A stretch of 29,812 bases of DNA from Chara braunii (GCA_003427395.1 BFEA01000286.1:1455303-1485114); one strand, 5' to 3'; shown: positions 1-8,361, counted from the stretch's first letter. Program-made: numbers and translations. Notes: generated by a model not told the origin, from the letters alone.

Positions 1-41
1 TCCCTCTCTGCCTACGATTTACCGGGCAGTTCTATTTGACG
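1..41 (+). repeat. Hammerhead-element 3' tail, truncated copy 1
   Basis: This is the last ~40 nt of the small ribozyme-bearing repeat whose longest copy lies at 7921-8241 (-). It contains the conserved block ttaccgggcagttctatttg followed by acg and then TA repeats. It differs from the other copies at one position (gatttacc instead of ggtttacc). The window edge cuts it, so its 5' extent is unknown. Confidence 0.8.
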
Positions 42-105
42 ATATATATATATATATATATACTTATATCAAGTTATATGTATATATGTATATATATATA
101 TATAT
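42..105. repeat. TA-rich microsatellite
   Basis: Imperfect TA repeat directly joined to the ribozyme-element tail. The same junction (GACG then TA repeats) recurs at 7811, 8307 and 23420. Confidence 0.9.
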
Positions 106-255
106 AAAAGGAGAGAGAAAAGGGAAAAGGGGAGTAAAAAGAAAGAAGGAGGAGGGGAGGACGGAGGAAAAGAAAGGAGGGGAACAACTGAGGTGAGTGG
201 GCAAAAAAAAAAAAAAAAGGGGGGGAAAGGAGAGAGAGAAAGGGAGAAAGAGAGC
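106..255 (+). other. Polypurine tract
   Basis: About 150 nt almost purely A and G on the + strand, including an A16 run followed by a G run near 204-226. It is low-complexity and the reverse-strand ORF over it is an artefact of composition. It separates the TA repeat from the DIRS-like region. Confidence 0.85.
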
Positions 256-636
256 TTGCATCAAAATTAAATAAGGATCATAGTACTAGGCAAGAAGAAT
301 CACTAAACTATTGCTTAACTTTTTTGCTTGCAGGATGTGTAATGGACTCCTCCTTTTTGGTCGATATGCTAGAAAAATTCGCTCTTGCTCCCCTCTGCCT
401 CTTTTTACGTCTCATTCTCAACTTCTCAGCAACCCCCCTGGTCACAAATTGCTTTCCCTTCAGAACCTTATCAATCTTAATCCTACTCACTCTTGGCTCT
501 TGTTTTGCAGTTCCTTTGTTAAGTATCTCCTATTTGTTTCCCAATGTACTCGAAATCTTCAATGATCAACTCTTGTAACTCAAATAAAGCAAATTTCAAC
601 ATCGCGTCTAATTAGCCATGTCATCTTGTCTGACAG
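256..636 (+). other. Leader region upstream of gag-like exons; no recognisable gene
   Basis: A short open stretch (324-578, + frame) encodes a hydrophobic leucine-rich peptide with no recognisable domain. There is an acceptor-like cttgcag at about 327-333 and another (tctgacag) just before the ATG at 637. It may be the 5' leader or a first exon of the DIRS-like element, but nothing here proves it. Confidence 0.3.
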
Positions 637-1737
637 ATGGATCCTGTCCTCCTCGGAATCATCTCCGCCAACGAACCTCAAGCCCTCATCGGTGCAGATG
701 TATGCTCCATCTCTCCACTACCGCCACTTGTTTTTTCCCCGGCTAAAGTAACCTCAATCCTCAAGCCCCCAAGGAGGAACTCATCTTCATGGTGCAACCT
801 AGAGATTCTTCCCATTCTTAGAAAGTTTACATTTCGGGCCTCAAACTCCTACCCTCAACCCCCCCTCCTCTGCCCCCACCTTCCCCTTCATCCCAGACCC
901 TCCAACCAATCCTCGGCCCTCACAAGTTTTCCATGCACCAGAATTCCTCCTCCTCCTCCCCGCAATCCGATCTCTTGACATTTTTTTATCAACTCATATC
1001 ACAACTTCTGCAGAAATCGGAAGACGCCCATAATGAGTTTCTTAGAAGGGAGGAGGAAAATCAGGCTCTTAACGAACTCTACTCCGATATAACTTCTGAT
1101 ATGCACGATCCTACTACGAATTGAAGGCTTGGTAAAAACTTTTCTTCAGTCCTTGCTATTTTTGGCAGATTCAATCCCTCGTCAGATTTAAAGCAGTCGA
1201 CCTCAACTACTCATGTTACCCATACGGAAAGACGTTCGCCTTGGATTTTGTTTCACATGTCGCATCCATAGCCAAGGACTCCATGGAAAAACGGATACCG
1301 AAGGAAACAAAGGCCCTTTTGAGCAAGGCCGCCCGTGAAGGACTAGAGGAAGCTCTTACGCTCATCAAAGCTGAATTCAACTATTGCCTCAACCAGGCTC
1401 GCCAAATGGAAGCAAGGTAAGCAAGGAAGTGCCCGACGACCATTTTTACTTGCCCTGGACTGCCTAAGAGGTCCACGCCATTTGCGTTATGGGCACCCTC
1501 ACTTATCTTACTCTTACATTTTGCAGGGCTAATCGAGGAGATCCTGAAGGCAAATCCACCTACAAAAAAAAAGGCGAATCCTCCAACCTGAAAGACAAGC
1601 GTTCCGCTTCAAGCAAGCACTACAATGACGACAACAAGGGATACGATTACATCAGGGCGTCCAAAACATTCCGCGTCGACTCCAGCTCCACGAAATCAGA
1701 ATCCGTCACCAAGAATGACTTCAGTACCCCCTCTTAG
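637..1737 (+). pseudogene. Spliced gag-like ORF of a DIRS-like element, probably decayed
   Basis: A plausible four-exon model can be drawn: exon 637-699 (starts MDPVLLGI, donor GAT|gtatgc), exon 1014-1131 (acceptor cttctgcag), exon 1169-1416 (acceptor tttttggcag, donor AAG|gtaagc) and exon 1527-1737 (acceptor cattttgcag). The intron 1417-1526 keeps the frame exactly (phase 2), giving about 152 open residues from 1169 to the stop. The first two exons also join in phase 0, but an in-frame TGA at 1122-1124 lies just before the donor. The protein is charged and helical, with a coiled-coil-like stretch (FLRREEENQALNELYSD) and a lysine/serine-rich tail, as retroelement Gag proteins often are. No zinc knuckle is seen. 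Gag assignment rests mainly on position just upstream of the DIRS-like RT; an independent host gene is possible. Confidence 0.45.
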
Positions 1738-1890
1738 CATCTCCTCATCAATTACCATACCATCCGTATCAACAATCCTCTGAAACAAGATTCAACTCTT
1801 CTAAAACAAGATTCATTCTAGACGTTAGATTTGTTAACCTCTTCCTCTCTTTTCCCCACTTCCACTACGAATCCTTTGACGATATGTTAT

Positions 1891-1996
1891 CTGCCATTTT
1901 TTTTCATTTTACTTAGGATGTTCTAACCTGCTTCGACATAAAACTGCCATTTTTTTTCATTTTACTTGGGATGTTCTAACCTGCTTCGACATAAAT
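1891..1996 (+). repeat. 53-bp tandem duplication within the RT
   Basis: The block starting ctgccattttttttcatttt at 1891 is repeated at 1944 (period 53, one substitution visible). It duplicates the start of the RT finger region (the CFDI motif) and breaks the reading frame there. Confidence 0.85.
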
Positions 1997-3475
1997 AATT
2001 GTTATGATCACATTCCTATTCACCCTGAACACTGCCCCTTCTTTACCTTTAATTGGAATGGATACCACTTCAACACACTTTGCTTTGGTGTTTCGTCTGC
2101 ATGTTGAATCTTCACCACTGTAATGCAACAAATAACGACTGAACTTAGAATTCGCAATGTCCTTATCTCCTCCTATATTGATGACTCTGCTCTAGCAAAC
2201 TCCTACATCCCTTCTCTTATCTGGCAAACATTCAACTATGTCGCCTTCCTTCACAATTTAGGTCTTTTTCTCGGTATCAACAAGTGCGCCTTTCTTCCAT
2301 CCTAATCCATCAAATATCTACGTTTCATTTTGGATTCGCACCACAAAAGAATTAAAGTTCCAGATGATAAGGCTTGGAAGATTGCTTAACTCATCAATGA
2401 ACTTTCATCTGAACCAATTTCAAGTCGATCACTTGCAAAAGTTGCAGGAAAGTTAGTCTCACTCTCTAAAGCCTTCCTTCCAGCCCCACTCTTCCTGTCA
2501 TCCCTCTACGATTCCATCTCACCAGAAAATTGAGACTCTATCATCTCTGGCTCTAACAATCTTACCCTAGACCTAATATGGTGGCTTCATCACCTACCTT
2601 TTCTCCCTGATCGCCTTAAAGTTTGGATTGTTAGAAAGACCACCCTTTTCATCACAACAAACGCTTCGTCCTCGCAAATTGCAGCAATCAATAAACCCCT
2701 TCTCAAAAATGAGATGATTTTCAATGAATGTCTCCCTATCGAACTTCTTGACTCGTCTTCCACTCACCGTGAATTGTATGCAGTCCTTCAAACCTTCATC
2801 TTTTTTTTTCTCAACCATAAGGACCTCTTGCTATCAACCTCTATTAGACTTCACCTCGTCAGTCAGACAACCTTTTTCCTACTTGCAAACATGCGCTCTC
2901 GGACCCAGTCTTCAACTCATGGCTTGGAAACATTGCGTTCATCTTAATCACCTGTGACACCTCCTTCCACCCTATCTGGGTTCCCCGCGAACTCAACCAG
3001 CACGCCGACCATATATTCAAGACGGAGGATAGATCTGATTGGGGTATTTCATCGCATGTTCTGAAAGATATCTTTGCAGAACTAGATACTCCGACAATTA
3101 ACCTCTTCGCTTCTTATTATCATCACGTCTGTCATACATTTATGTCCAAAATATGGTCAAGTCATGCTCTAAACGTCGAGGCCCTCTCCCTTGATTGGAA
3201 CACCCTCCCAAGCAAACCTTATGGATGAATTTCCCCCCCCCCCATCTCTCATAAACTCAATCTTATCTCGTACAACACTCTCCCCTACTCTTTCTCTCCT
3301 TATCGTGCCCAACTCCCCTAAACCTACCTTGTTCCCAAGACTTCAGCAACAAAACATACTTTGGAATTTCAAAATTCTTCAATCCCCATTCTCCTGCATT
3401 CCTAGTCCGAGAGTTCATCCCTCCTGCTCCAATCCCGCCTTATCCGGTCTCAAGGCTTTCTTATTTCAATATTAA
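1982..3475 (+). pseudogene. DIRS-like reverse transcriptase/RNase H, decayed
   Basis: One frame from 1982 to 2947 reads as a DIRS-family RT interrupted by a few stops (near 2104, 2303, 2388 and 2532). It shows CFDI, then YDHIPIHPEH (substrate-binding region), CFGVSSA before IFTTVM, then the catalytic SYIDDSALA, then a thumb region ending SLAKVAGKLVSLS. RNase H follows with FITTNASSSQIAA (aspartate of the usual TDAS replaced by asparagine), STHRELYAVLQT, and WVPRELNQHAD at about 2980-3010. The downstream DIRS-typical block follows (INLFASYYH, LDW near 3190, then LLIVPNSPKP in another frame), so a frameshift lies near 3200. In intact elements this polymerase copies the RNA into circular DNA for recombinase-mediated insertion. 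Here stops and duplications make it inactive. The IPIHPEH and WVPRELN motifs distinguish it from gypsy or LINE RTs. Confidence 0.8.
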
Positions 3476-4115
3476 TTTTCACCCTTCCTCTTCCAACCGC
3501 GTTCCATTCCATACCTATACCGCATAAACGTTCTCACACTCTTTCAAGTCCCCTGACGCATCATCTCTCCCAAACTCCATCCTTCCTCTACTCCAACCTG
3601 AACTCCACCTTATCGGAACTTATGCCCTGTCTCCAAAACATGGTCAAGTCATGCTCTAAACATCGAGGCCCTCTCCCTTGATTGGAACACCCTCCCAAGC
3701 AAACCCTACAGATGGATTTCCCCTCCCGCATCTCTCATAAACTCAATCTTATCTTGTACAACACTCTCCCTCGCTCTTTATCTCCTTATCGTGCCCAACT
3801 CCCCTAAACCTACCTGGTTTCCAAGACTTCAACAGCCAAACATACTTTGGAATTTCATAATTCCCCAATCCCCATTCTCCTGCATTCCTAGTCCGAGAGT
3901 CCATCCATCCTACTCCAATCCCGCCTTATCCAATCTCAAGGCTTTCTTATTTCAAACTTAATTTTCACCCTTCCTCTTCCAACCGCGTTTCATTTCATAC
4001 CCATACCGCATAAACGTTCCCACACTCTTCCAAGTCCCCTGACGCATCATCTCTCCCAAACTCCATCTTTCCTCTATTCCAGCCTGAACTCCACTTAATT
4101 GGAAACTATGCCCTG
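3154..4115 (+). repeat. 487-bp tandem duplication at the 3' end of the DIRS-like RT
   Basis: The block beginning tggtcaagtcatgctctaaa at 3154 recurs at 3641 (period 487). Both copies run through the SLDWNTLPSK coding segment, the LIVPNSPKP segment and the same 3' sequence to about 3640 and about 4115. The copies have diverged by scattered substitutions, so the duplication is not recent. Confidence 0.9.
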
Positions 4116-4437
4116 TCTCCCTTTCAACCACCTCCGCCTTCCCAAACCACGTCTCAATTCGCTTATTGAATCCACTACCACCTAGTGCACCACCGCTACA
4201 ACGACCTCACAACAAGTAACCACTTCTCACATCCTGCCCTATCCGTTTATAAGCAGCTATCAAATCACCCAGAATTCCTAAAAATGTCTCTTCCCCCTCT
4301 ATAGGCTCACGCAATCTTATCAAGAATCTTCCACCTTGCCGATCAATTTTTGTATATCCAGGTCTCACCGTCCTCTTCCCTATGTTGATTTTCGAATACT
4401 GTAAACGTAATCTCTCTCCGCACCGCTGCCAAATTTC
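4115..4437 (-). pseudogene. Degenerate continuation of the recombinase-like ORF
   Basis: Past the stop at 4438 the minus strand still has a readable stretch in shifted frame (for example TKIDRQGGRFLIRLREPIEG and LGDLIAAYKRIGQDVRSGYLL) before stops accumulate. This would be the catalytic half of the recombinase, but no intact R-H-R-Y set can be picked out by eye. Confidence 0.35.
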
Positions 4438-5049
4438 TTATAAATAAAGTAAGATTGAAGCATCCCTGTATGCCTCGGCTTCCGCCACTCCCTTTAATGC
4501 CAAAATTTTATTCATGATATACTGTATAACAATTCCTAACTTCTCCCATTGCAACGGTCGTGCCGACTCATCCAACCCCCTCTGCAGTGCATACTCTCGA
4601 TACACTTTTCGAAACGCCTTTACTCGACTACTCTGACAAGGGTCATCACTCTCCCTCCCTAACAATTGAAAGTTGTTGCTCAAGAAGTTTATGACAGCAT
4701 CAACAGTGGAAGGAGATACAATAGGAGTTCCCTCTAAATCTGCGGTTCGGCACCGCCCCTCCACCTCTATCAACCACTGGCTGCTTATAAAGGATAAAAT
4801 ATCCAGATCAATGCATCGCATGCAATCTCGCCCAACATTGTTTCTCTCCAACCACTCATTCAACCCAAACAATAATTTCCGCATTCCATTGCGCAATCGT
4901 CGCCCGCTCCCAAACTCATCAATTACATTGTTGCACCACTCCAACCCGCTCTCGTAGTCTCCTTCATGCTCCAGAGTGCTTCTCTTCTGTCGCCAGCTTC
5001 CATTGCTCATGCGCTCATTCCACCATTCCCTGCAAGACGACCACGTCAC
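4438..5049 (-). CDS. Tyrosine-recombinase-like N-terminal half (DIRS/Kangaroo-type), truncated
   Basis: A 203-residue open frame on the strand opposite to the RT. Residues ~110-203 resemble the helical core-binding region of eukaryotic tyrosine recombinases: SPSTVDAVINFLSNNF, then SSRVKAFRKVYREYALQRG, then ARPLQWEKLGIVIQYI, ending RDASILLYL just where the first catalytic arginine region (usually YLW..G.RG) would begin. A stop at that point truncates it. The N-terminal ~100 residues are Trp/Arg-rich with no recognised motif. An inverted recombinase ORF downstream of the RT is, as I recall, the arrangement of the Volvox Kangaroo group of PAT-like DIRS elements. Family assignment by eye is tentative; a host gene is less likely given the flanking RT and direct repeats. 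Confidence 0.45.
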   Translation of the reverse strand: MTWSSCREWWNERMSNGSWRQKRSTLEHEGDYESGLEWCNNVIDEFGSGRRLRNGMRKLLFGLNEWLERNNVGRDCMRCIDLDILSFISSQWLIEVEGRCRTADLEGTPIVSPSTVDAVINFLSNNFQLLGRESDDPCQSSRVKAFRKVYREYALQRGLDESARPLQWEKLGIVIQYIMNKILALKGVAEAEAYRDASILLYL

Positions 5050-5085
5050 TTGTGGGACGATGGGGGGAGATGGGATGGTTCAAGA

Positions 5086-5187
5086 GGTGTGTGGGTCTGC
5101 GGCCCCCAACTCTGCGACTCTCCTATTCGATCTGGCATCATCAAAGGTATAAGAATTCTCTATTTTATTTGGACTAGACCTGTGCAG
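5086..5187 (+). repeat. 102-bp direct repeat, left copy
   Basis: From ggtgtgtgggtctgcggccc to tggactagacctgtgcag. It recurs at 5849-5950 with a handful of substitutions and no indels, 763 bp apart. Placed just outside the recombinase ORF, it fits the split direct repeats of PAT-like DIRS elements (B1 and B2 around A2). Confidence 0.9.
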
Positions 5188-5848
5188 CAATTGTCCTACC
5201 ACGTGTCACAGTTGGCCTTTCCTTACCTCGGTCACCACTAGCGGACACCATCAGTTACCGAGTCGTTTCGGTAACAGAATCGTTTCCTCACACACTACTA
5301 CTCGGCAACACTTCTTCGCACCCACACATTCATAAGATCTACGGTTCACATTCACACTCAATACTACTGACAGTGTATCTGGACCAAGGTATCAGCATTA
5401 TTCACGACACTTAGTTGGAGTTGGAGTTCGGTCTGGACCAAGGACTGCAGGGCATTCGGATCGAGATCAACGACTACGAGGAGGAGGTTGGTTTTGGGAC
5501 CTACGACTGAGACAACTGGATCAGGACCAAGGCTGAGGCAACTGGATCAGGACCAAGGACCAAGGGACTCACCCAGGATGCATCTGGACGTCGCTGGCCC
5601 GGATGGCACTACTCCCTCCGTCCGCGACGGTATAAGTTTCCGCCAGCGCCGCAGTGGAGGCAGGCTGCGGAAATTGCTGAATCTGCTGGACTTCCCTCGA
5701 ACCTCCCTCAGTTGACCGACCGCCAGCAGCACTCAGTGCGTACTCAATTCTGCAGTCACACAGTCACTTCCGTCAGCTGGTCTGAGGAGAGTCATTTCTC
5801 CTTCGCCAATTTTGGCGAAGCAGTCCCACCCACCCTCAATCTTCCCAC
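5188..5848. other. Spacer between direct repeats; no gene
   Basis: No supported coding sequence. It holds a short internal repeat (actggatcaggaccaagg at about 5515 and 5539, with related gaccaagg pieces around 5382, 5436 and 5562). If the flanking repeats are B1 and B2 of a PAT-type element this would be the A2 segment, but I see no matching A1 near the left end. Confidence 0.4.
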
Positions 5849-5950
5849 GGTGTGTGGGCCTGCAGCCCCCAACTCCGCGACTCTCCTATTCGATCTGGCA
5901 TCATCAAAGGTATGAGAATTCTCTATTTTATTTGGACTAGACCTGTGCAG
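5849..5950 (+). repeat. 102-bp direct repeat, right copy
   Basis: Second copy of the 5086-5187 repeat, ending acctgtgcag. The sequence diverges immediately afterwards, so this is a candidate right boundary of the DIRS-like element. Confidence 0.9.
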
Positions 5951-5961
5951 TGTGCAGTTCC

Positions 5962-6508
5962 CCGGGACCATGTCCCACTTGCAACTTTTAGTTGAGGCAA
6001 CTCAACAGTAAGACAGGTGAAAATGTTCGATTGAAAATGAGAAATGCATTTATAAATAGCTCGGATACAATTGTTCTGTTTTTTCTTTTTTCACAATTGG
6101 AGTGGCATAGGGGCATTTCCACAGCAGAAAATGAAGAGTTGCGAGAATCCCGTACGAAAATGGCAAACGAAAGGAGGCTCGTACAGTTTCTCCAGAAAAA
6201 AAATGCCTTTTGGGGGAATACGAGGGTCGGCGAGCTGGCTGTCTCGAAAAAAGGAGACAGCTAACTCAAAGGAATGTCACGAGGGTAGGGGGCATAGTAT
6301 TCCAAAGAAAGGTTTCCTTCGTCTTTTGTGTTGGAAGAAAAAGCGACGATAGTCTCTATTGCCTTTTTTATTAAGAAAAACCGACCGCTAGATCACTTGG
6401 ACTACATGCACTTGGACTACATGCATCTCCGTCGTGGCCTACAGTCACACAGGGTCAAAAACTAAACGTCGACCTAGCGCAAGAGAGCCTGTGGGACATG
6501 GTCCCCGG
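5962..6508. mobile_element. Possible inverted-repeat element (17-bp arms)
   Basis: ccgggaccatgtcccac at 5962-5978 is inverted at 6491-6508 (gtgggacatggtccccgg, one extra base). The ~510 bp between contains small ORFs with no recognisable domain and a 15-bp tandem repeat (cacttggactacatg, twice, near 6396-6424). It could be a small non-autonomous DNA transposon or chance; no target-site duplication is clear. Confidence 0.3.
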
Positions 6509-7060
6509 ATGAGGAGGGGGAAAAAAAAAGGAGAAAAAAGAAAGGGAAAAAAAACTCCCGTCCATTTACCACCCGTTTATAGGGCCATTCAGCCACATAC
6601 GGTGGGTTCCGTCAATTTCGCAAGAATGTCATCCCGAAAATTGCAAAGAGCGGCATAAGACTCCCTGGAAAAACATGTGGGGACCTTTGCATTTATCATT
6701 CCGTTTATATGGCCTTCGCCTTTTCGTTGTCTTGGCGCCAATGTCGCGTTCTTTGTCGTTTTCCTCAGTTTTTCTTTGTCGTTTTTCGAACTCTAGATGT
6801 GTACGATTCCCCGCCGTGCGGTTGCTTTTCCTGCCTGTTCGTTTTCCTGTCGCGGCGGGTTATCTTCTCAAATCCCTTTCGCGAGCGCGGGGGTGGGCGT
6901 CGAGTTGTTGCGTTCTTGGGATTCCCGTGAATGCACCTGACTTCAATTGCTCGCGAGCGCCATTCCGACGGCCGAGCATACCGACCCTGGATGGGCACAC
7001 TCCAGACTTGTGGCCGAGTAGCCAAGCCACACCTCGCCAAGTAGTCAGCCACGCCCAGAC
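6509..7060. other. No recognisable gene
   Basis: GC-rich sequence with an uninterrupted + frame (6675-7172) that encodes an arginine- and proline-rich peptide without any domain I recognise. The frame is also open on the other strand, so it is more likely compositional than coding. Confidence 0.4.
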
Positions 7061-7188
7061 CATGGGCCTCGCTCCATTACTCTCGACATGCACAAAAGAC
7101 AAAAATCATGGCTGTGTATCTTTCAATGTTCTTGCAGAAGATTCACTCTCGTTTTGCACATTTCGAGAGTAGTGGAGCGAGGCCCCAT
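7061..7188. mobile_element. MITE-like inverted-repeat element A
   Basis: The left arm from 7062 (atgggcctcgctccattact) is the inverse of the right arm ending at 7188 (agtggagcgaggccccatg). Arms are about 37 bp with a few mismatches around a ~50-bp core. The motif GGGCCTCGC with an ACTCTCGA box recurs at 7252-7369, and its first half at 10828, so it is a dispersed family. Confidence 0.6.
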
Positions 7189-7251
7189 GTGACTGAACGG
7201 TGCACGAATGTAACTGTCGATGTGAAGATCACGAGTTCAAAGAATTGCGGC

Positions 7252-7369
7252 ATCACCGCACCACTCTCGAAATGGGCAAAGTGAGAATGAACTTCCCGCT
7301 AGAACATGACCAGATGCACCCGCCACATTTTTGTCTTTTTCACATTTCGAGAGTGCTGTGGCGAGGCCC
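7252..7369. mobile_element. MITE-like inverted-repeat element B, related to A
   Basis: The right arm (tttcgagagtgctgtggcga then ggccc, 7345-7369) is a relative of element A's right arm. The left arm (accactctcgaaatgggcaa, about 7260-7279) is its imperfect inverse. The CTCTCGAAATG box is shared by both elements. Confidence 0.5.
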
Positions 7370-7697
7370 TTGGTTTCGTTTCGATTGGCCACGCAAGCTA
7401 GCCGCGTTGGCCAGCCATGCTAGCTACCGTGGCCACATTCTCTGTCCTGGCCTCCTAGCCGTGCCACGCAGGCCTGCAAACTGGCCTATGGCCACCCGAA
7501 ACACGGGGGGGGGGAAGGGAAGCCCGAAACAGAGAAAAAATATATGGCCGTCCCCCAATGAGGAGAAGGCAGAAAAAAAAAATCCACACTTCTTTTTTTT
7601 TTTCTCTGTAAAAGTACTCTTTATTCTTCTCTCAAAAAAATTCTTTTTTGCCTTTCACCACCTACGGACGACTACTCCTAAAGCATAGCTACCTCAC

Positions 7698-7699
<2 letters not shown>
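7370..7699. other. No recognisable gene
   Basis: Short self-similar ggccac/gctagc clusters, a G9 run near 7505 and A/T homopolymers. No coding signal. Confidence 0.5.

Positions 7700-7760
<61 letters not shown>
7700..7760. repeat. (AT)30 microsatellite
   Basis: About 60 bp of perfect AT dinucleotides immediately left of a hammerhead-element tail copy. Confidence 0.98.
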
Positions 7761-7762
<2 letters not shown>

Positions 7763-7811
7763 TCCTCTTCTCCCTCTCTGCCTACGGTTTACCGGGCAGT
7801 TCTATTTGACG
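7763..7811 (+). repeat. Hammerhead-element 3' tail, truncated copy 2
   Basis: 49 nt identical to the tail of the full copy on the opposite strand (7921-7969). It starts abruptly after the AT repeat and ends GACG followed by TA. Its inverted orientation relative to 7921-8241 is suspect because a library adapter lies between them. Confidence 0.85.
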
Positions 7812-7844
7812 ATATATATCGTACATATATATATATATATAGAC

Positions 7845-7882
7845 CTGTCTCTTATACACATCTAGATGTGTATAAGAGACAG
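7845..7882. other. Untrimmed Nextera mate-pair junction adapter (assembly artefact)
   Basis: Two Tn5 mosaic ends lie back to back: CTGTCTCTTATACACATCT (7845-7863) followed directly by AGATGTGTATAAGAGACAG (7864-7882). This 38-bp palindrome is exactly the circularisation junction of Nextera mate-pair libraries, not biological DNA. It means the assembler incorporated a chimeric read here and the sequences on either side (about 7812-7920) need not be adjacent in the genome. Confidence 0.97.
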
Positions 7883-7920
7883 GATATATTCTATTTGTGA
7901 CTATATATATATATATATAT

Positions 7921-8241
7921 CGTCAAATAGAACTGCCCGGTAAACCGTAGGCAGAGAGGGAGAAGAGGACAACAAACGAGGGGCTGTGACAAACTGTTTC
8001 GTCGGAGTTTCACCGACTCATCAGGAGGCTGAACCCTCAACAGTCTGTAGAATCCCCTCACTGATTACACTGTAAGTGATAATCCACCTTAACCAAAATC
8101 AAAGTAGACTATCACTCACCCACACCAGATGGAAAACTCTACAGACTGTCGGTTCACACCCCATCACAAGCCAGCAAAACACCCACAAAACAAAGAAAGG
8201 TCTGTCACAGCCAAAAAATACACTCCAGACACGCCGCTGGC
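7921..8241 (-). mobile_element. Small non-coding retroelement carrying a hammerhead ribozyme (retrozyme-like)
   Basis: The longest copy of a small repeat, read on the minus strand from about 8241 to 7921, between TA repeats. It has no ORF. In order it contains a ~190-nt upstream region with an 11-nt inverted repeat, a hammerhead ribozyme (8048-7989), then a ~68-nt tail (conserved block GGTTTACCGGGCAGTTC) ending GACG and TA repeats. Truncated tails of the same family lie at 1-41, 7763-7811 and 8307-8361, and at 23331-23420 a copy begins inside ribozyme loop II. Non-coding elements with hammerheads are known as plant retrozymes; Penelope-like elements also carry hammerheads. No primer-binding site or polypurine tract typical of LTR-derived retrozymes is evident. 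Which machinery moves it is unknown. Confidence 0.75.
7989..8048 (-). ncRNA. Type III hammerhead ribozyme
   Basis: Read on the minus strand: stem III 5' strand ACAGACUGU (8048-8040), U at 8039 as the cleavage-site nucleotide (triplet GUU), stem I GAGG/CCUC with a 6-nt loop GUUCAG (8038-8025), core CUGAUGA (8024-8018), stem II GUCGG/CCGAC with 7-nt loop UGAAACU (8017-8001), core GAA (8000-7998), stem III 3' strand ACAGUUUGU (7997-7989). Stem III has 9 pairs including one G-U wobble; stem II has 5 and stem I has 4. All invariant core bases, including the A15.1-U16.1 pair, are present. Cleavage would fall between 8039 and 8038. GUU is an allowed but usually slower triplet than GUC. Alternative type I folding using the GUC at 7990-7988 gives no stem I, so type III is preferred. 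Confidence 0.9.
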
Positions 8242-8306
8242 ATATATATATATATATATATATATATGACGATATATATATTATTTGACGATATATATAT
8301 ATATAT
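8242..8306. repeat. TA microsatellite with GACG interruptions
   Basis: TA repeats broken by gacg/cgtc units (for example 8268-8271, 8287-8290), the same tetramer that ends each hammerhead-element tail, suggesting nested insertions or template slippage at the tail. Confidence 0.85.
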
Positions 8307-8361
8307 CGTCACAAACAGAACTGCCCGGTAAACCGTAGGCAGAGAGAGAGAAGAAGACAAC
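8307..8361 (-). repeat. Hammerhead-element 3' tail, truncated copy 3
   Basis: On the minus strand it runs from guugucuucuuc to the GACG end, with several substitutions relative to the full copy, and is flanked on both sides by TA repeats. It lacks the ribozyme. Confidence 0.8.

Noticed and set aside
6675-7172. 165-residue + strand ORF as a gene
   Set aside because: No domain, overlaps open frames on the other strand, and runs into a MITE-like hairpin.
7763-7973. Large inverted repeat (palindrome) of the element tail
   Set aside because: A mate-pair junction adapter lies at its centre, so the palindromic arrangement is probably an assembly artefact.
7985-8030. Type I hammerhead using the GUC at 7990-7988 as cleavage triplet
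   Set aside because: Stem III would be only 3 bp and the sequence after GUC does not pair with that before CUGAUGA; the type III fold explains all strands.
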